NCBI GenBank assembly: GCA_025201705.1
Contig: MU616914.1
Coordinates: forward strand, 1 to 32,445
Reading direction: 5' to 3'
DNA from: Dissophora ornata
Taxonomy: Eukaryota; Mortierellomycota; Mortierellomycetes; Mortierellales; Mortierellaceae
Length of the DNA: 32,445 bases
A model generated the notes under the pieces. The model did not search any database. It saw only the letters and a list, made by a program, of their open reading frames with translations, and was not told the DNA's origin. A program made the translations under genes and the position numbers. The number at the start of each line of letters is the position of its first letter. Position 1 is the first letter of the stretch. Positions 9,030-19,083 of this stretch are shown here, piece after piece.

Positions 9030-11572
9030 TTACTTGCGGCCTCCGCGCACGCTGTTGCCAAGGCCATTGTTAAATTGATTGCGTCCGCCACGGCCACTGC
9101 CGCGGGGTCCCATGGTGCGCTGCTGCTGCTGCTTTCCGGATGCTTGATCCTTGTTTGCGTTTTGTCCTAGTAGAATCAACAGCATCAACAGCATCAACAG
9201 CATCAACAATGTTAATTTGATGAAAAGTAAAGGAGAGGAGAGATCAATGATTGTGCACAGCAGACTAACCCTTCTTAGGACGCTCTCCCTGCTGAGGGGT
9301 CTTGGACTCCAGCAGCTTCTCGTTGCTCTCCACAAATCCAGAGGCCTTGTCGGCAAAGGCGAGAGCAAGAGCCTGCAACTTGGTGAGCTGCACGTGGTGC
9401 AACACCACGACATTGCTGACCTGATCGATGCTGGCCGACAGTTCCTCGCTCCAAACCATCTTGGACACAATCGAGATAACGTTGGCCAAGGGGAGATCAA
9501 ACATCTTGGCGAGCTGCTCAAGACTCACAGAGGAGTAATAGGACGCGTTTGTGAAGAGGTATGTGCGCAGACCTTCCTCCTGGATCTTGCGACCCAACAT
9601 CTCCTTGATCTTGGCCGACTCGGGCATGAGATCCCAGATCTTGATCGCGTTGATCAACTCGATCGACTTTTGCCACTCGCCACTAGCAAGCGCCTTGGCG
9701 GCACCCATAATGTGGTCGCGAGTGTTCTCAGGAGGACCGGTAAAGACCTGGCGAGAGTTGTAGTCGAGCATGCGGCGGAATGGCTTGGAAATCACCCTCT
9801 TGCGGTTCTCCGGGTTGGCGCTAGCGGCAGCCATCGAGGGAATCTCGAGGAGCATGGAGCAGGTCAAGTAGACGCATTCCAAGAGCTCGAGATTGATGTG
9901 CATATGGAACGGAAGCTGGCGTTGACGCTCAAGTTTCTCTTGCTCGGGGCTGGCAGTGCTGTGGCGCTGAAGAGAGAGTCCCTGAGCCAACAGCTCCTTG
10001 ACACGACCGGTTCCAGAGATATCCTGCAGACATGACTGTGCCTCCTTGATCATGCCATCGCGGAAAGCGCAGAGACCCAACTGAACCATGGTGCGGTTAT
10101 GCAAGATCTGGGTGGTGATGTCGGCCTGATGGACGGTCTCCTGCAAATGTGACATCAAAATCATGTCCCTGGCAACAAAGAACCGGTTGTGAAGGGCATG
10201 GTGATAGATATGGCAAAGCATAGCGCGAGTACGGAGCAAGGAAGATGCATTCTTGTACAAGTAGACACAGAGGTCGTGAATGAGGCTGGATGAATCCTGA
10301 ATGGGCTTGGCCACGCTGGCAGGCAAGAGAGCGATAGTGGCGTTCTCAACAGCAACAATGACAGACTCAGGTTTGAAGTACAAGTGCTCCAAGCGCCTCA
10401 TGGTGGTGCGGCAGATAGCATCGGTGGCCTCGAGGCGAGTAAAGTACGCGAGGGACCGGACAATGACGGCATACAGACCAACTTCATCCTTTAGGCGATC
10501 GATATAGTCGGTGGTGTGAGGGTCAATGTTCTGAAGAGACTTTGCGAATTCGTCGTCCAAACGATCGATAAAGGCGACAATCGATCCCTGAATGAAGACT
10601 CCCTCGCCATCCTGCGGGGTGCGGTCCTTATCACTGTCGTCCTCCTCTGGAGCGTCTTCCTTTACAACATATCCAGGGTTGGATTCCAAGACGTTCAAAA
10701 GGCTGTTCAAGTACTTTTCAGCGCTAGAAAAAATCACGACAGATTTAAACAAGAGCGGTTAGCACGCGACAAGAAGAAATATAGGCAGGAGCCAAGTTAG
10801 TGATGGATACGTACTTTTTCCACAGAGGGAGGTTCATGTAGCCGGAAAGACCGACTGCAAAGTCGAACTGAGCTGAGATCAAGCTCAGGAGAACGCGAAT
10901 CTTCTGGTAAGGGGTGTTGGAAATGACCAAGAGTCTCTCCAAGATGCGGACCTGCTCCTCGCGGTTGGTGTTTTTCTTTCCACGGGCCTCGGCAACCTCC
11001 CTCAGCTTCTTGAAAAGGTTCTCCTGAGTGAACTCGACCGTCTTTCCGCCAGCACCAACAGGGGTGAAACCATCGTCAAGCTCCTCGTCATCCTCACCCT
11101 TCTCGCCCTCATCTTCCTCCGAATCAGAAAGAACAACCTTCTTGGTCTTCTTGGTCTTGGGCTTAACCTCAACGACTTCCTCCTCAACGTCATAGTTCTC
11201 GGGATCCTTCTCATACTCCTGAATCTCCTTTTCGTACAAGCGATTGTTCTTCTTGACCTTTTGCTTCATCGAGTTCAGTGCCTTGGCATTGGAGGCATTC
11301 ATCTTCTTGGAAGCCGACTTTTCCTTGTCCAGAGCAGACTGAATTGCCTTCTCCAGCTCAGCAACAGCCTTGACATAGAACTTGGGGACGCCGGCCTGGG
11401 CAATGATACCGGCAGCTTTCTGAAGAGCCTTGTTGGCGCGGTCGAATTCTGGTCACAAAGGTATGAAAGTGTCCAGTGTTAATAATAGATGTCCTGAAAA
11501 ACTTTTCTCTCAGCCATGTTCACGCCGAGAGGATGTATGCCGCAGTCGAACGAAGATCCATGATCGACTGAT

Positions 11573-11603
<31 letters not shown>

Positions 11604-12097
11604 CGGTTGAAAGTTCGAACCATCTTGTGGAAATGCCAGGATGGCATCATTATGCTACTCTTGCACACAGGAGCATCATGGCCTCTTTTTGAAGTTCTGC
11701 TCCCATATTTGGATGGTAGGTAGTATTGACCGCCCAGTGAGATCGTGATCGATTTAGATCTGAACTTGATCTTACCATTCTGAACCGAAACCCAGTCGTT
11801 GATCTTTTGGCCATTGGCCATCGATGTCACTGCCTGCTCAATTTCCTCGAATCTCTTGTCCTTTGCGGAGCGAACCACGCGGACGGTGTCATCCTCGCTC
11901 TCAGAGTCAGAGAAGGCTCCCTCGAAGAGACGACCACGGCCGCTCTTCTTGGCGGCACCTTGGTCATCGGAATCAGAGGCATCGGAATCAGAGTCAGAGT
12001 CAGAGTGGTCCTCGGACTCGGAGGCAGACACCTCCTCAGAGTAATCGGACTCTGTGTCGTCAGAGTCACTCTCTCCTGCGCGGAAGAAGCGAGACAT
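9030..12097 (-). CDS. nip1: Eukaryotic translation initiation factor 3 subunit C (eIF3c / Nip1)
   Basis: Four exons: 12097-11776, 11448-10815, 10723-9270 and 9166-9030; total 2547 nt, 848 aa, between yeast (about 812) and human (about 913). Core subunit of eIF3, which binds the 40S ribosome and helps load the initiator tRNA complex and mRNA. The start MSRFFRAGESDSDDTES and the acidic Ser/Asp-rich N-terminus are typical and bind other initiation factors. A second acidic patch (SDSEEDEGEKGEDDEE) sits in exon 2, then VRILERLLVISNTPYQKIRVLLSLI. The PCI/winged-helix domain near the C-terminus includes TYLFTNASYYSSVSLEQL and VVVLHHVQLTKLQ. The tail is Gln- and RGG-rich. The last intron holds the 9-base unit ATCAACAGC three times (plus strand 9175-9201); intron 1 has a T-run of about 22 on the plus strand near 11580. 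Identity is firm. Confidence 0.95.
9175..9201. repeat. 3 x 9-bp repeat in the last eIF3c intron
   Basis: ATCAACAGC three times in a row, with a partial fourth copy (ATCAACAAT). Intronic, 9 bp or less from the acceptor of exon 4. Confidence 0.9.
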
Positions 12098-12415
12098 GGT
12101 GGATATAAGTAGAGTGGGTGGTGTGAACCGAAAAAAAAAAATGTCCGGGGGAATGGAAGGCGGTCGAGCGGGGAGAGCGGGGGAGAGTGGGAGAGTCGAG
12201 AGGGTGGTGAAGCGTAGAAGAACTGCTACGACTGCCTTGATGCTGCAGAGATGAGGATCGAACAAGGTGATCTTTGCCAGCAGTACTGCCTGTACGCTCA
12301 TTTCAGGGCACTCAGACCCACAGGCTTTTTTTTTAAAAAAAAAACATTTCGTATTTCGTGGCTTATTTGACATTTACTACGGCGCGTCGACTACACACAA
12401 AGTTCTACGGGTGCA
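12098..12415. other. Intergenic: eIF3c promoter and 3' end of the next gene
   Basis: No gene seen. Carries an A-run at about 12130-12139, a GA-rich tract (12140-12215, CT-rich on the coding strand of eIF3c, as in many fungal leaders) and a T9A10 stretch near 12326. Confidence 0.5.
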
Positions 12416-13523
12416 CTACACCATGACTGCCAATGTGGAGAGCGAGGCGACAAACATCACCATCAAGACTGGGAGCAGAGCCTGCGACGCATCGTTCGTG
12501 ATCTTGGAAAACTCGCACGTCGCACAGACGGTTGCTACGATCACATTGCAAAAACTTATGGAGATTAGAAGTCCAGGCAACAATCATGAAGAACATAACA
12601 AAGGCCAGCACTCAATAACTGGACAAACACCACAGGCTAAAGCAAGTCCTTACGGTTCAACTGGTTGCCGGGCGTGTAGGCTTCTGGAATGTACATTCCG
12701 AACTTGAGTCCTGTGTAGGTCACCAGATATCCGCCTCCGCCTCCGGGTGGGTTACCATTCCGTCCAACTTGACCATCGAATATCCGAAGGGTGTACATCG
12801 CTGTCAGCAAAGGGTTTGTGGTGTTTTTCTGGCTTGCTGCTGTCCAGGTGTAGTTCTTGGTGGTTCCGGGCAAGGCAGCGCCAATGGTCACGATCGTTGT
12901 GGGGCTGCTCGTCAAGTAGGCCTCGATCGTCAGATTAGTGGGTTGGAGCAAGAGATACTGGTCATATTCCCATGAGAACGGAATGTCGACGCCGATCGGG
13001 AAGATTGGTGGGTTTTGTGAGCTAGCTTTGGGGTTTAGCATCGTCAGGGACGAGACGGGGTCCTGGGGTGAGCGGGAGACAGTTGCAGCTGGTGCTGTGC
13101 CTGTGGCGGTTCCTGTAGCTGTTCCTGTGGCTGTTCCTGTGGCGGTTCCTGTGGCGGTTCCTGTGGCTGTTCCTGAAACTGTTCCTGTGGCGGGATTGGT
13201 TGCCGTGCTCGACGCAGATGTAGTCGGAGCCGCGGTGGTTGTCGTGGATGTGCCTGTATGCGTTTTAGAGATAGAAAAAAACCAATGATCAGTTGAGCTG
13301 TCCTAGGAGCGCATTGTTTGTGTGCGGTACAGCATGTGTTCTGTTTGTTTTTTATCCCCTCTGAAGAAGGGGGGGTAACAAAGAAAAGAGGAGAATCCTT
13401 TCATTCTCTACCTTGGCCCTGCACAAGGACATTCGACAGACAAAGCAGGCCCAGCAGTGCTAGGAGGCATGACCGCCGTAGGACTCTAGCCATGCTTCGG
13501 GGAGAATCTGAATGTGCCATCAT
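12416..13523 (-). CDS. Secreted, membrane-anchored DUF7137-like cell-surface protein with Ala-Thr-Gly-Thr repeats
   Basis: Three exons: 13523-13412, 13253-12654 and 12534-12416; total 831 nt, 276 aa. An in-frame Met at 13493 is another possible start. A signal peptide is clear (MARVLRRSCLLALLGLLCLS, cleavage near VQGQG). Next comes a Thr/Ala-rich, probably O-glycosylated linker with a tandem ATGT tetrapeptide coded by a 12-bp minisatellite. Then follows a beta-rich domain of about 150 residues (IFPIGVDIPFSWEYDQYLLL, ..AALPGTTKNYTW.., YTLRIFDGQVG) that I match from memory to the fungal DUF7137 family. Exon 3 gives Cys-x2-Cys, then a C-terminal hydrophobic helix that ends the protein, suiting a tail anchor or GPI signal. 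Function is unknown; wall or plasma-membrane surface is likely. The family name is moderate confidence, the gene model high. Confidence 0.83.
13100..13195. repeat. 12-bp minisatellite, eight units
   Basis: Units resemble CCTGTGGCGGTT on the plus strand, with variants at 13112, 13124, 13160 and 13172. In frame (12 = 4 codons), it codes ATGT/GTVS-type tetrapeptides in the DUF7137-like protein. Confidence 0.95.
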
Positions 13524-14399
13524 CAGTTGATCTGCAATTGCAAAGAGGCGAGCGACTGTTTTTATTGAATCTCGGGAGTGGTGAGCGGCGAGGTCCGAGA
13601 TCCAGGGCTGGGCAAGTATGTGCGTGAGTGGGAGCGACGGGAAGAGAAACAGCGCTGGATGAGGATGGTGATGCTGAGGTCGAATGAGGATGGGATCGAG
13701 AGAGAAGGAGATGGTGAGGTGCCTGGGGGGTTCCAAAAATAATATGCTCGCTAAAAATAAACATGGCACAAGGACGCTGATCCAGAGGGAACATGGCGCA
13801 AACGGGGGCAGTAATAATATCACCTGTGGGGGAGAATACGCCCGCAGGATACATTAATGAGTTAATAACATTGTATGCATTGCCTATTGACGTCTTTTTT
13901 TTTGTTTCTCTTGTTCTCTTGTTGCCGCAGAGTTGTCTCGCTTGATGGAGGTGCGCAAGGTGCAAACCACAGAGCATCAGCAACGGCGCCATGCTAGAGT
14001 GCTTGCCAGCAGACCTGCTCTTATCCCTGTGCCTTCTTGTCTTGCTGCAAGCGCGAGCTTTGTCCCCTGTCAGCTATTTCGCTTTGTTTCGAACGCACTC
14101 CGTGCAGGGGCCTGCGCAAAAGATGACGCACTTGCAGGATAGCAGGATATCTCTTTTTCATCTGTTACCCTGTTGTCTCAGCAGCGTCCTGTCATCTTGT
14201 CTGACATCTCCGGACAGGATGGGACACAACGAGGGGAGCAGCAACGATGAGAACAAATTATAATGCTTTCCTGCGGGCATAAACAACAGCAAGGTGGTTC
14301 GTGCGGATCGAATACAGAGCACATGGCCATCTGCTTCACCTCATATTTATTTGCTATGTACAGACTGTGCAGTTCATCTTCCTGTCGAGTTAGCGTCCG
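13524..14399. other. Intergenic, 876 bases, no gene seen
   Basis: Promoter side of the DUF7137-like gene (left) and 3' side of the small hydrophilic protein gene (right). Short open frames on both strands lack splice or family support. Confidence 0.45.
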
Positions 14400-14717
14400 C
14401 TACAGTGGGCGCTGGCGCTCGTACTCTGCCGAGCGGAGATCTTGCCCCCCTGCGACGGGCTGAACCGAGGCCACCTGGGGCTGATCAGGGTGCTGCTGCT
14501 GATCAGGGTACTGGCGATTTGGGTCGGCATGGGTGGTCATTGGGGGGCCCGCATAGGCACCAGTCACGGATGCCCCTGCAGCATTGGCATTGTCCTGCAC
14601 GTGCTTGTCGGCGGATTGGCCGTGGTGGCGATGATGGCCGGTGATCTTGTCCATGATCTTCTCAACGAAGTTGGGCTTGTGAGCCTCGGTGTTGGTAGTG
14701 TTCGTTTGCTCGGCCAT
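14400..14717 (-). CDS. Small hydrophilic protein with a dehydrin K-segment-like motif
   Basis: Single exon, 105 aa, starting MAEQTNTTNTEAHKPNF. No hydrophobic segment. Residues about 17-32 (FVEKIMDKITGHHRHH) resemble the K-segment of plant dehydrins, whose core is like KKGIMDKIKEKLPG: an amphipathic Lys-rich helix ending in Gly-His-His. The rest is rich in Gln, Pro, Asp, Gly and Ala (NRQYPDQQQHPDQPQ), so mostly disordered. By analogy it could protect membranes or proteins under drying or cold; that is inference. The start is the first Met of a clean frame. The ORF also runs open upstream to 14891, but that part is Cys/Phe/Ser-rich and looks like leader. No family assigned. Confidence 0.65.
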   Translation of the reverse strand: MAEQTNTTNTEAHKPNFVEKIMDKITGHHRHHGQSADKHVQDNANAAGASVTGAYAGPPMTTHADPNRQYPDQQQHPDQPQVASVQPVAGGQDLRSAEYERQRPL

Positions 14718-15604
14718 AATGATAAAAGGATGAGTATAACGAAAGAAAGAGTGGAAAGAGCAGATCGAACAGAAAGGACTAAAAAAGAGTGATGACAAGT
14801 GAACAAGAACAGCAGCCCAGCGTCGTGATATGTGAGACATGGTCAGGGTGCACCCACCATTCGCATCGATTCGACGCGTGTCAGTGCACAAGCTAAAGTG
14901 CCGCCACTTGGGCGCAGGCGATCTCCATCGTGTCTCACATCCTCGCAGACATCATTGGAGAGTCATCATCAGACAGCGAGTGTGTGCCAGCCTAGGCATG
15001 TTGGGGTTCTCGCGCGTAGGCACATCCCACGACAACACTTCACCATTCAACCCTCAGTCGATCTGCGTGATTGGGTATACGTCGGCGCAGCAGACGTGCT
15101 TATTCCACCGTGCTTGGATGCGTTGTTCTGTCCCTTGTCTGTCGTCTCCTCACCACGAGGTGCGCTCAGCTTAAGTAGCGCTGGGGATGGGCGCTATCCC
15201 GGTATTCCATCGTATTTTATATGACGATTGTGTGGCCAGGGCAGATCTCTATGACGGTTGACGCGGTAATCAGTCTCTCTTTCCGTGCCTGCAGGGATGA
15301 TCAACATCAATACTCAACCCAACTTTCTTGAAGGCCTCCAGGAATTTTACAGCCCTGATCTTCCTCAAAATCCCTAACATCTTGCCGTTCCATCAACAGC
15401 TCCATCTAGCGCTTCACCTTCACACCCGAACCTCAAAACCACCATAACACAACACAACAAACGGCATGCGTGAGGGACTATTGCTTACGTTGCCTGCGTA
15501 AGCAAAATTGACCTATTCAAAACGCGTGTAATGACCCTTGGCAACAGCCGCCGATGTATTCCCTGTGCTAGTCGATGCCTCTGCACCCTTTTTGTCGATT
15601 GTAG
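14718..15604. other. Intergenic, about 890 bases
   Basis: Holds the promoter of the small hydrophilic protein gene. The right part should hold the first exon and leader of the plus-strand small membrane protein. A CA-rich leader-like stretch (15400-15472) ends at an ATG that does not fit the exon's phase. A 15-nt exon 15251-15265 (ATG..GCG before GTAATC) would fit phase but is only a guess. Confidence 0.4.
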
Positions 15605-15891
15605 GACGGTCTTGTCGTTGTCAGCCTCATCCTCCTTGTTATTTGGATCTTGTTCCTCGCCGATGTTATCCACATCGGATCCACCGCTGGATTGAAGGTG
15701 CGTCCATGCTGGTTACGATCGCCAGATTGTCTCAAATATGTAGCGCAAGAATACTCACCACCCTCAGTACACCTCAAAACCAATAGCATATCTTCACCGT
15801 CTGCTGCTGCGGTCGCCGTTGGACGTGGCTGTACTATTGTATAAGTGGCTATCCTCTCGGAGTAACTAACCTATATATCCACATATTCTAA
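15605..15891 (+). CDS. Small membrane protein, paralogue of the gene at 16912 (first exon not found)
   Basis: Two exon pieces: 15605-15697 (after acceptor GATTGTAG) and 15787-15891 (after CCAATAG; stop TAA 15889-15891), separated by an 89-nt GT-AG intron. The first codes DGLVVVSLILLVIWILFLAD then VIHIGSTAGLK, a clear membrane helix. The second starts HIFTVCCCGRRW. It aligns with the neighbour gene: DGLVVVSaImLiIWILaLAnVIH, then GLeHIF, then a CC..RRR motif. Compared with the neighbour it lacks a stretch of about 14 hydrophobic residues between HIF and the cysteines, so it would have one membrane helix instead of two. No in-phase start codon lies directly upstream (TAG precedes the exon), so either a short first exon is missed or the gene is decayed. 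Function unknown. Confidence 0.45.
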
Positions 15892-16911
15892 TCGTTTTCC
15901 CGTCAATCATCTCTATCCTCTTCTATATACTTGATTTTATCGTTACCCCTCGTCAATAAGCAGGCTCTACACTGGATACGAGGCTATCGTTGATCGGCTG
16001 TGATTCTTAGAAAGCGATTCTTGCCCTCCTCGTCATTGTATTCTAATGTGTGACTTGAGAAAAACGGAAAAAATTCCGTTTCTCCAAAAGACCAAAATGA
16101 GTCTTGAGCTATTCATCCGAATACGCCTCGAATGGCCATGGATACCACACGCGATCAGGGATTACTCTTCTGGAAAAAAGAAGCAACCTCGGCTGATGAC
16201 ATCGGGCACATTGTGTGACCTTATGCCCCTGATGACGGTTGGTAGTAACAAGTGCTATCTATTTATATCGTCATGCATGAATGCTACGATTAACCATTTA
16301 CACCATGCCCGAGTATCCTCGGTCGGGGAAAAAAGATCGGGCAGCTGAACGGTTTGGGAAATGCAAAGCTTACACTTCCACAATGGACCATATATCGGTT
16401 ACAGACGACCTTCGTTCATAATAACGGCTTCTCGCTGTAGTACGGGGAGTACGGGGCGTCTTATCCATACGGCGCATCTTATCCATACGGCGCAAATGGA
16501 CACGGAACTGTAGATTAAAGGCATATGGTCCAAACCCCGGCAAGCAGCAACAAAGTAGCAACACACCAATAGACCAATATTGTATAGAGCGTCCAGCAGG
16601 GTCCACTGCCCTGCATTCGAGTTAGTGCGGAATTTTCAAGGCTGTTTATGCTTGTTTGCGTCTTTTTTCTTTTTAAGCTACGCTACTAACGATTAGATGC
16701 ATATGATGATGCGTTGTTGCCAAGGATCAAAAACGGCCGTTTGACGACCCGCCCCTTCCCACAAAATCCCAAAAATCCTTTAAATTGCTGCCATCTCCCG
16801 TCAGTAAACGCTCAAAAAATCCTGTATCATCCTTACCTCAAATACACTTCTCAACCTCAATACAAGAACCCTCCCTCCTCCCTTTAACAACCTACAGCAA
16901 GAACATCCAGC
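15892..16911. other. Intergenic, about 1 kb, between the two small membrane protein genes
   Basis: No supported gene. It carries a 2 x 18-bp perfect repeat at 16459-16494 and a 2 x 9-bp repeat just before it. The right end (16780-16911) is CA- and CT-rich like a fungal 5' leader. Confidence 0.5.
16439..16494. repeat. Adjacent short tandem repeats: 2 x 9 bp and 2 x 18 bp
   Basis: AGTACGGGG occurs at 16439-16447 and 16448-16456. TCTTATCCATACGGCGCA occurs at 16459-16476 and 16477-16494. Both are perfect. Confidence 0.95.
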
Positions 16912-17238
16912 ATGTGCTTAGTAATAGAGATGGCAGCATACGACGGGCTCGTCGTTGTGAGTGCAATCATGGTAAGCACCCCGGATCCTCAACAGTAACC
17001 CTTGTCGTCACTTTCGCTGCTGCACTCAGTTCCTAATTTCGTCGTCTATATCATTCGCTTATTCGTCTCTGTGAAGTTGATCATATGGATCCTCGCGTTG
17101 GCGAATGTCATCCACTTTCACACGCATGGACTCGAACACATATTTATCGGTCTCGCTGTGATCTTCATCATTGCTTGGCTCTTCACTCGTTGTTGCTACC
17201 GTCGCCGTGGGGGCATGCCATCTGTCATCGTGGTCTAG
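16912..17238 (+). CDS. Small two-helix membrane protein with a Cys-Cys/Arg-rich tail
   Basis: Two exons: 16912-16971 and 17077-17238 (stop TAG), 73 aa. The intron 16972-17076 has donor GTAAGC, a branch-like CTAAT near 17035 and acceptor GTGAAG. A second in-frame Met at 16930 has the better start context. The acceptor was fixed by the paralogue at 15605: across the junction the pair reads DGLVVVSAIM|LIIWILALANVIHF against DGLVVVSLILLVIWILFLADVIHI. Helix 1 is about residues 11-30. HFHTHGLEHIF is a His-rich loop. Helix 2 (IGLAVIFIIAWLF) is followed by TRCCYRRRGG, a likely cytosolic, possibly palmitoylated end. Function unknown. Confidence 0.7.
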
Positions 17239-17404
17239 TCGCTCCACTTATTCGTGCTTGATCTCAGTCATTACTCGCTACAATCTTTTCCATCATTTAT
17301 TCCAAACTATCTATCCGCCGGGAAACCCTCTCTAATGAATAAACACCAAGAAAAAAAAAGTGGGAGCCTAGTCTGCTTCCGCTTCCACGCAAACTACAAA
17401 ACCA

Positions 17405-18853
17405 TCATCTCATCACGCGCTGCCAGTTCTTGCCTCGGATATTATACTGAACTGAATGCACTTGCATTCCAACGCTCTCAATTGCACTGCTATTGTTGCC
17501 CTGCCTAGCCTGGCTCGAGCGCGACTCGTCTCCTCCGCTCGTCCTGCTCGAACGAACCGACAACCTCGACTGTGGATCCGAGGCAGCAATCATAGTTCTA
17601 GATGGCACAAGACCATAATCGATAATATCCTGCGCGCTCGTCTTTTCCATTGTAAAGACTATCTCAAGCCGATTACTGCTGATGGTTGGAGTAGAAACTT
17701 GTTGCTGCTGTGCCAATCGTTTTTTAGGTGGACCGCTCGTTGCCTCGATCAGCCACCTTGCAGGAATCCCATCCAAGTGAAGTCGTGTTACATTCGTGAA
17801 GTAAGTTTGCAATACGTGCACCATTTTTGGAACGACATCGTACGCGTTCAGGTCTTGGGCAGGAAGAATCTCCAGTCTGCAGGTAGTCAAGTCCCGGCGG
17901 GCCGCATGAAGTTCTCTTGGTTTCTTTGCGGACTCAACGTGTATATCAGGATCGACGGCGACTGTGGGATCGTCATTTGGTCCTTGAAGCGCCTCCACAC
18001 AAATGTCACGAGCATCCAAGGATTCTAAGCTTGGGCATTGTTGAAGAATCTGGAACCGGAAATGGCGAGTTGGAGAATGATGGATCGCCATATGCTTGAG
18101 GTGTGGCATAGTAACACCCTCCCACTGCCACATCGACGGATGGACACCAGGAGCTCCGGAATGTTCTTTTGCACGACGCCTCAATCCCAGAACCTGTAGA
18201 TACTCAAGCCTCGGCGCCGCCTTGAGCCATCCAAAGTTGAACCGTTCTGCTGAGAATCCAATTATATTTAGTGACCTTAAACGAGACGGTAATCTGATCC
18301 CTGCATCTTGGTCAAATGGCGTCAAATCCGTATCTCCAAGCCCTGCTCGAGATCGCAGGTTGTGCGGCTGGCCGTTAGAGTCCAAATCCTCGATCCACAA
18401 GCTGAACAGGGTCTCGCAGAGAGAGAAATCGACCATTATCGGAGCTGCAGCAGAATCCATGGGCGACAATGCTGAGGCCTCCCATGTGGACTCGTGTAGA
18501 AATGCAGGCTTTTCAGTCGAGGCTCGAAACACAATTTTTAACTCTCGCAGCCATGGCAGATGAAGAGAATGCCCGAGATGGATTTGGGGATCACCAGCGA
18601 GTACTGGTGCGGTTGCAACCAGATGAAATGCATAGTCGCTCGGATTTCTTGTCTCCTCAATCCCTTCTTGGTTCAAAGACGGCGTGGGGAAGGATAAAAA
18701 TGTGAATGGGAGGGATTTCTGTCCTGCTGCACGATAGACATCGTGTCTTATTAAGACCTCTTCGATATTGGGTCCAAACGAGGATGTGATCTCGTTCAGA
18801 AGGGTCTGCTCGACCCCTGAGCTTGTCTTATTCAGCGAGGCAGTGGTTGTCAT
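17405..18853 (-). CDS. Leucine-rich-repeat-like protein (F-box/LRR type), function unknown
   Basis: Single exon, 482 aa. Irregular LRR-like strands are visible: LPWLRELKIVF, LPSRLRSLNIIGF, APRLEYLQVLGL, MPHLKHMAIHH, CPSLESLDARDI and FTNVTRLHLDG. The order and spacing resemble the large fungal F-box/LRR families. No F-box is visible at the N-terminus, which begins MTTTASLNKTSSGVEQTLL. The C-terminal 80 residues are Ser/Arg-rich and low complexity. Such proteins usually give substrate specificity to SCF ubiquitin ligases, but without an F-box that role is inference. The frame is long and open with no need for introns. Family assignment is moderate. Confidence 0.7.
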   Translation of the reverse strand: MTTTASLNKTSSGVEQTLLNEITSSFGPNIEEVLIRHDVYRAAGQKSLPFTFLSFPTPSLNQEGIEETRNPSDYAFHLVATAPVLAGDPQIHLGHSLHLPWLRELKIVFRASTEKPAFLHESTWEASALSPMDSAAAPIMVDFSLCETLFSLWIEDLDSNGQPHNLRSRAGLGDTDLTPFDQDAGIRLPSRLRSLNIIGFSAERFNFGWLKAAPRLEYLQVLGLRRRAKEHSGAPGVHPSMWQWEGVTMPHLKHMAIHHSPTRHFRFQILQQCPSLESLDARDICVEALQGPNDDPTVAVDPDIHVESAKKPRELHAARRDLTTCRLEILPAQDLNAYDVVPKMVHVLQTYFTNVTRLHLDGIPARWLIEATSGPPKKRLAQQQQVSTPTISSNRLEIVFTMEKTSAQDIIDYGLVPSRTMIAASDPQSRLSVRSSRTSGGDESRSSQARQGNNSSAIESVGMQVHSVQYNIRGKNWQRVMR

Positions 18854-19083
18854 GGGTGATTCGACTTGGCATGTAGTCCGGCTTTCGTAGTTGGAAATGC
18901 ACTAACAACTGATAGTAGTGTTTCTAAAGGAAAGTATTAACGGTGTTGGGTGTGGAAGAAAGAATGAAGGGAATATTGAGCGATGTAGATTCACGACGCT
19001 TTTTTCCACGCAAAGAAAAGGCTTGATAAACGTAGCAAAGTGCGCGATTTCTTTACAAATAAAGCCTTGACTGCTTGTTTTTT

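Noticed and set aside
9151..10035. 294-codon plus-strand open frame
   Set aside because: Antisense to the eIF3c exon; its Leu-rich look comes from the complement of conserved coding sequence.
13931..14263. Hydrophobic plus-strand frames near 14000
   Set aside because: Cys/Leu/Ser-rich stretches without a start context or homology; treated as intergenic.
16046..16348. 100-codon plus-strand open frame
   Set aside because: No motif, no paralogue relation to the small membrane proteins around it, no promoter signal.
13100..16494. CRISPR-like array among the short repeats
   Set aside because: Repeats are contiguous without spacers, and the genome is eukaryotic.
17456..18563. Plus-strand open frames opposite the LRR-like gene
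   Set aside because: Complement shadows of the 482-codon minus-strand exon.
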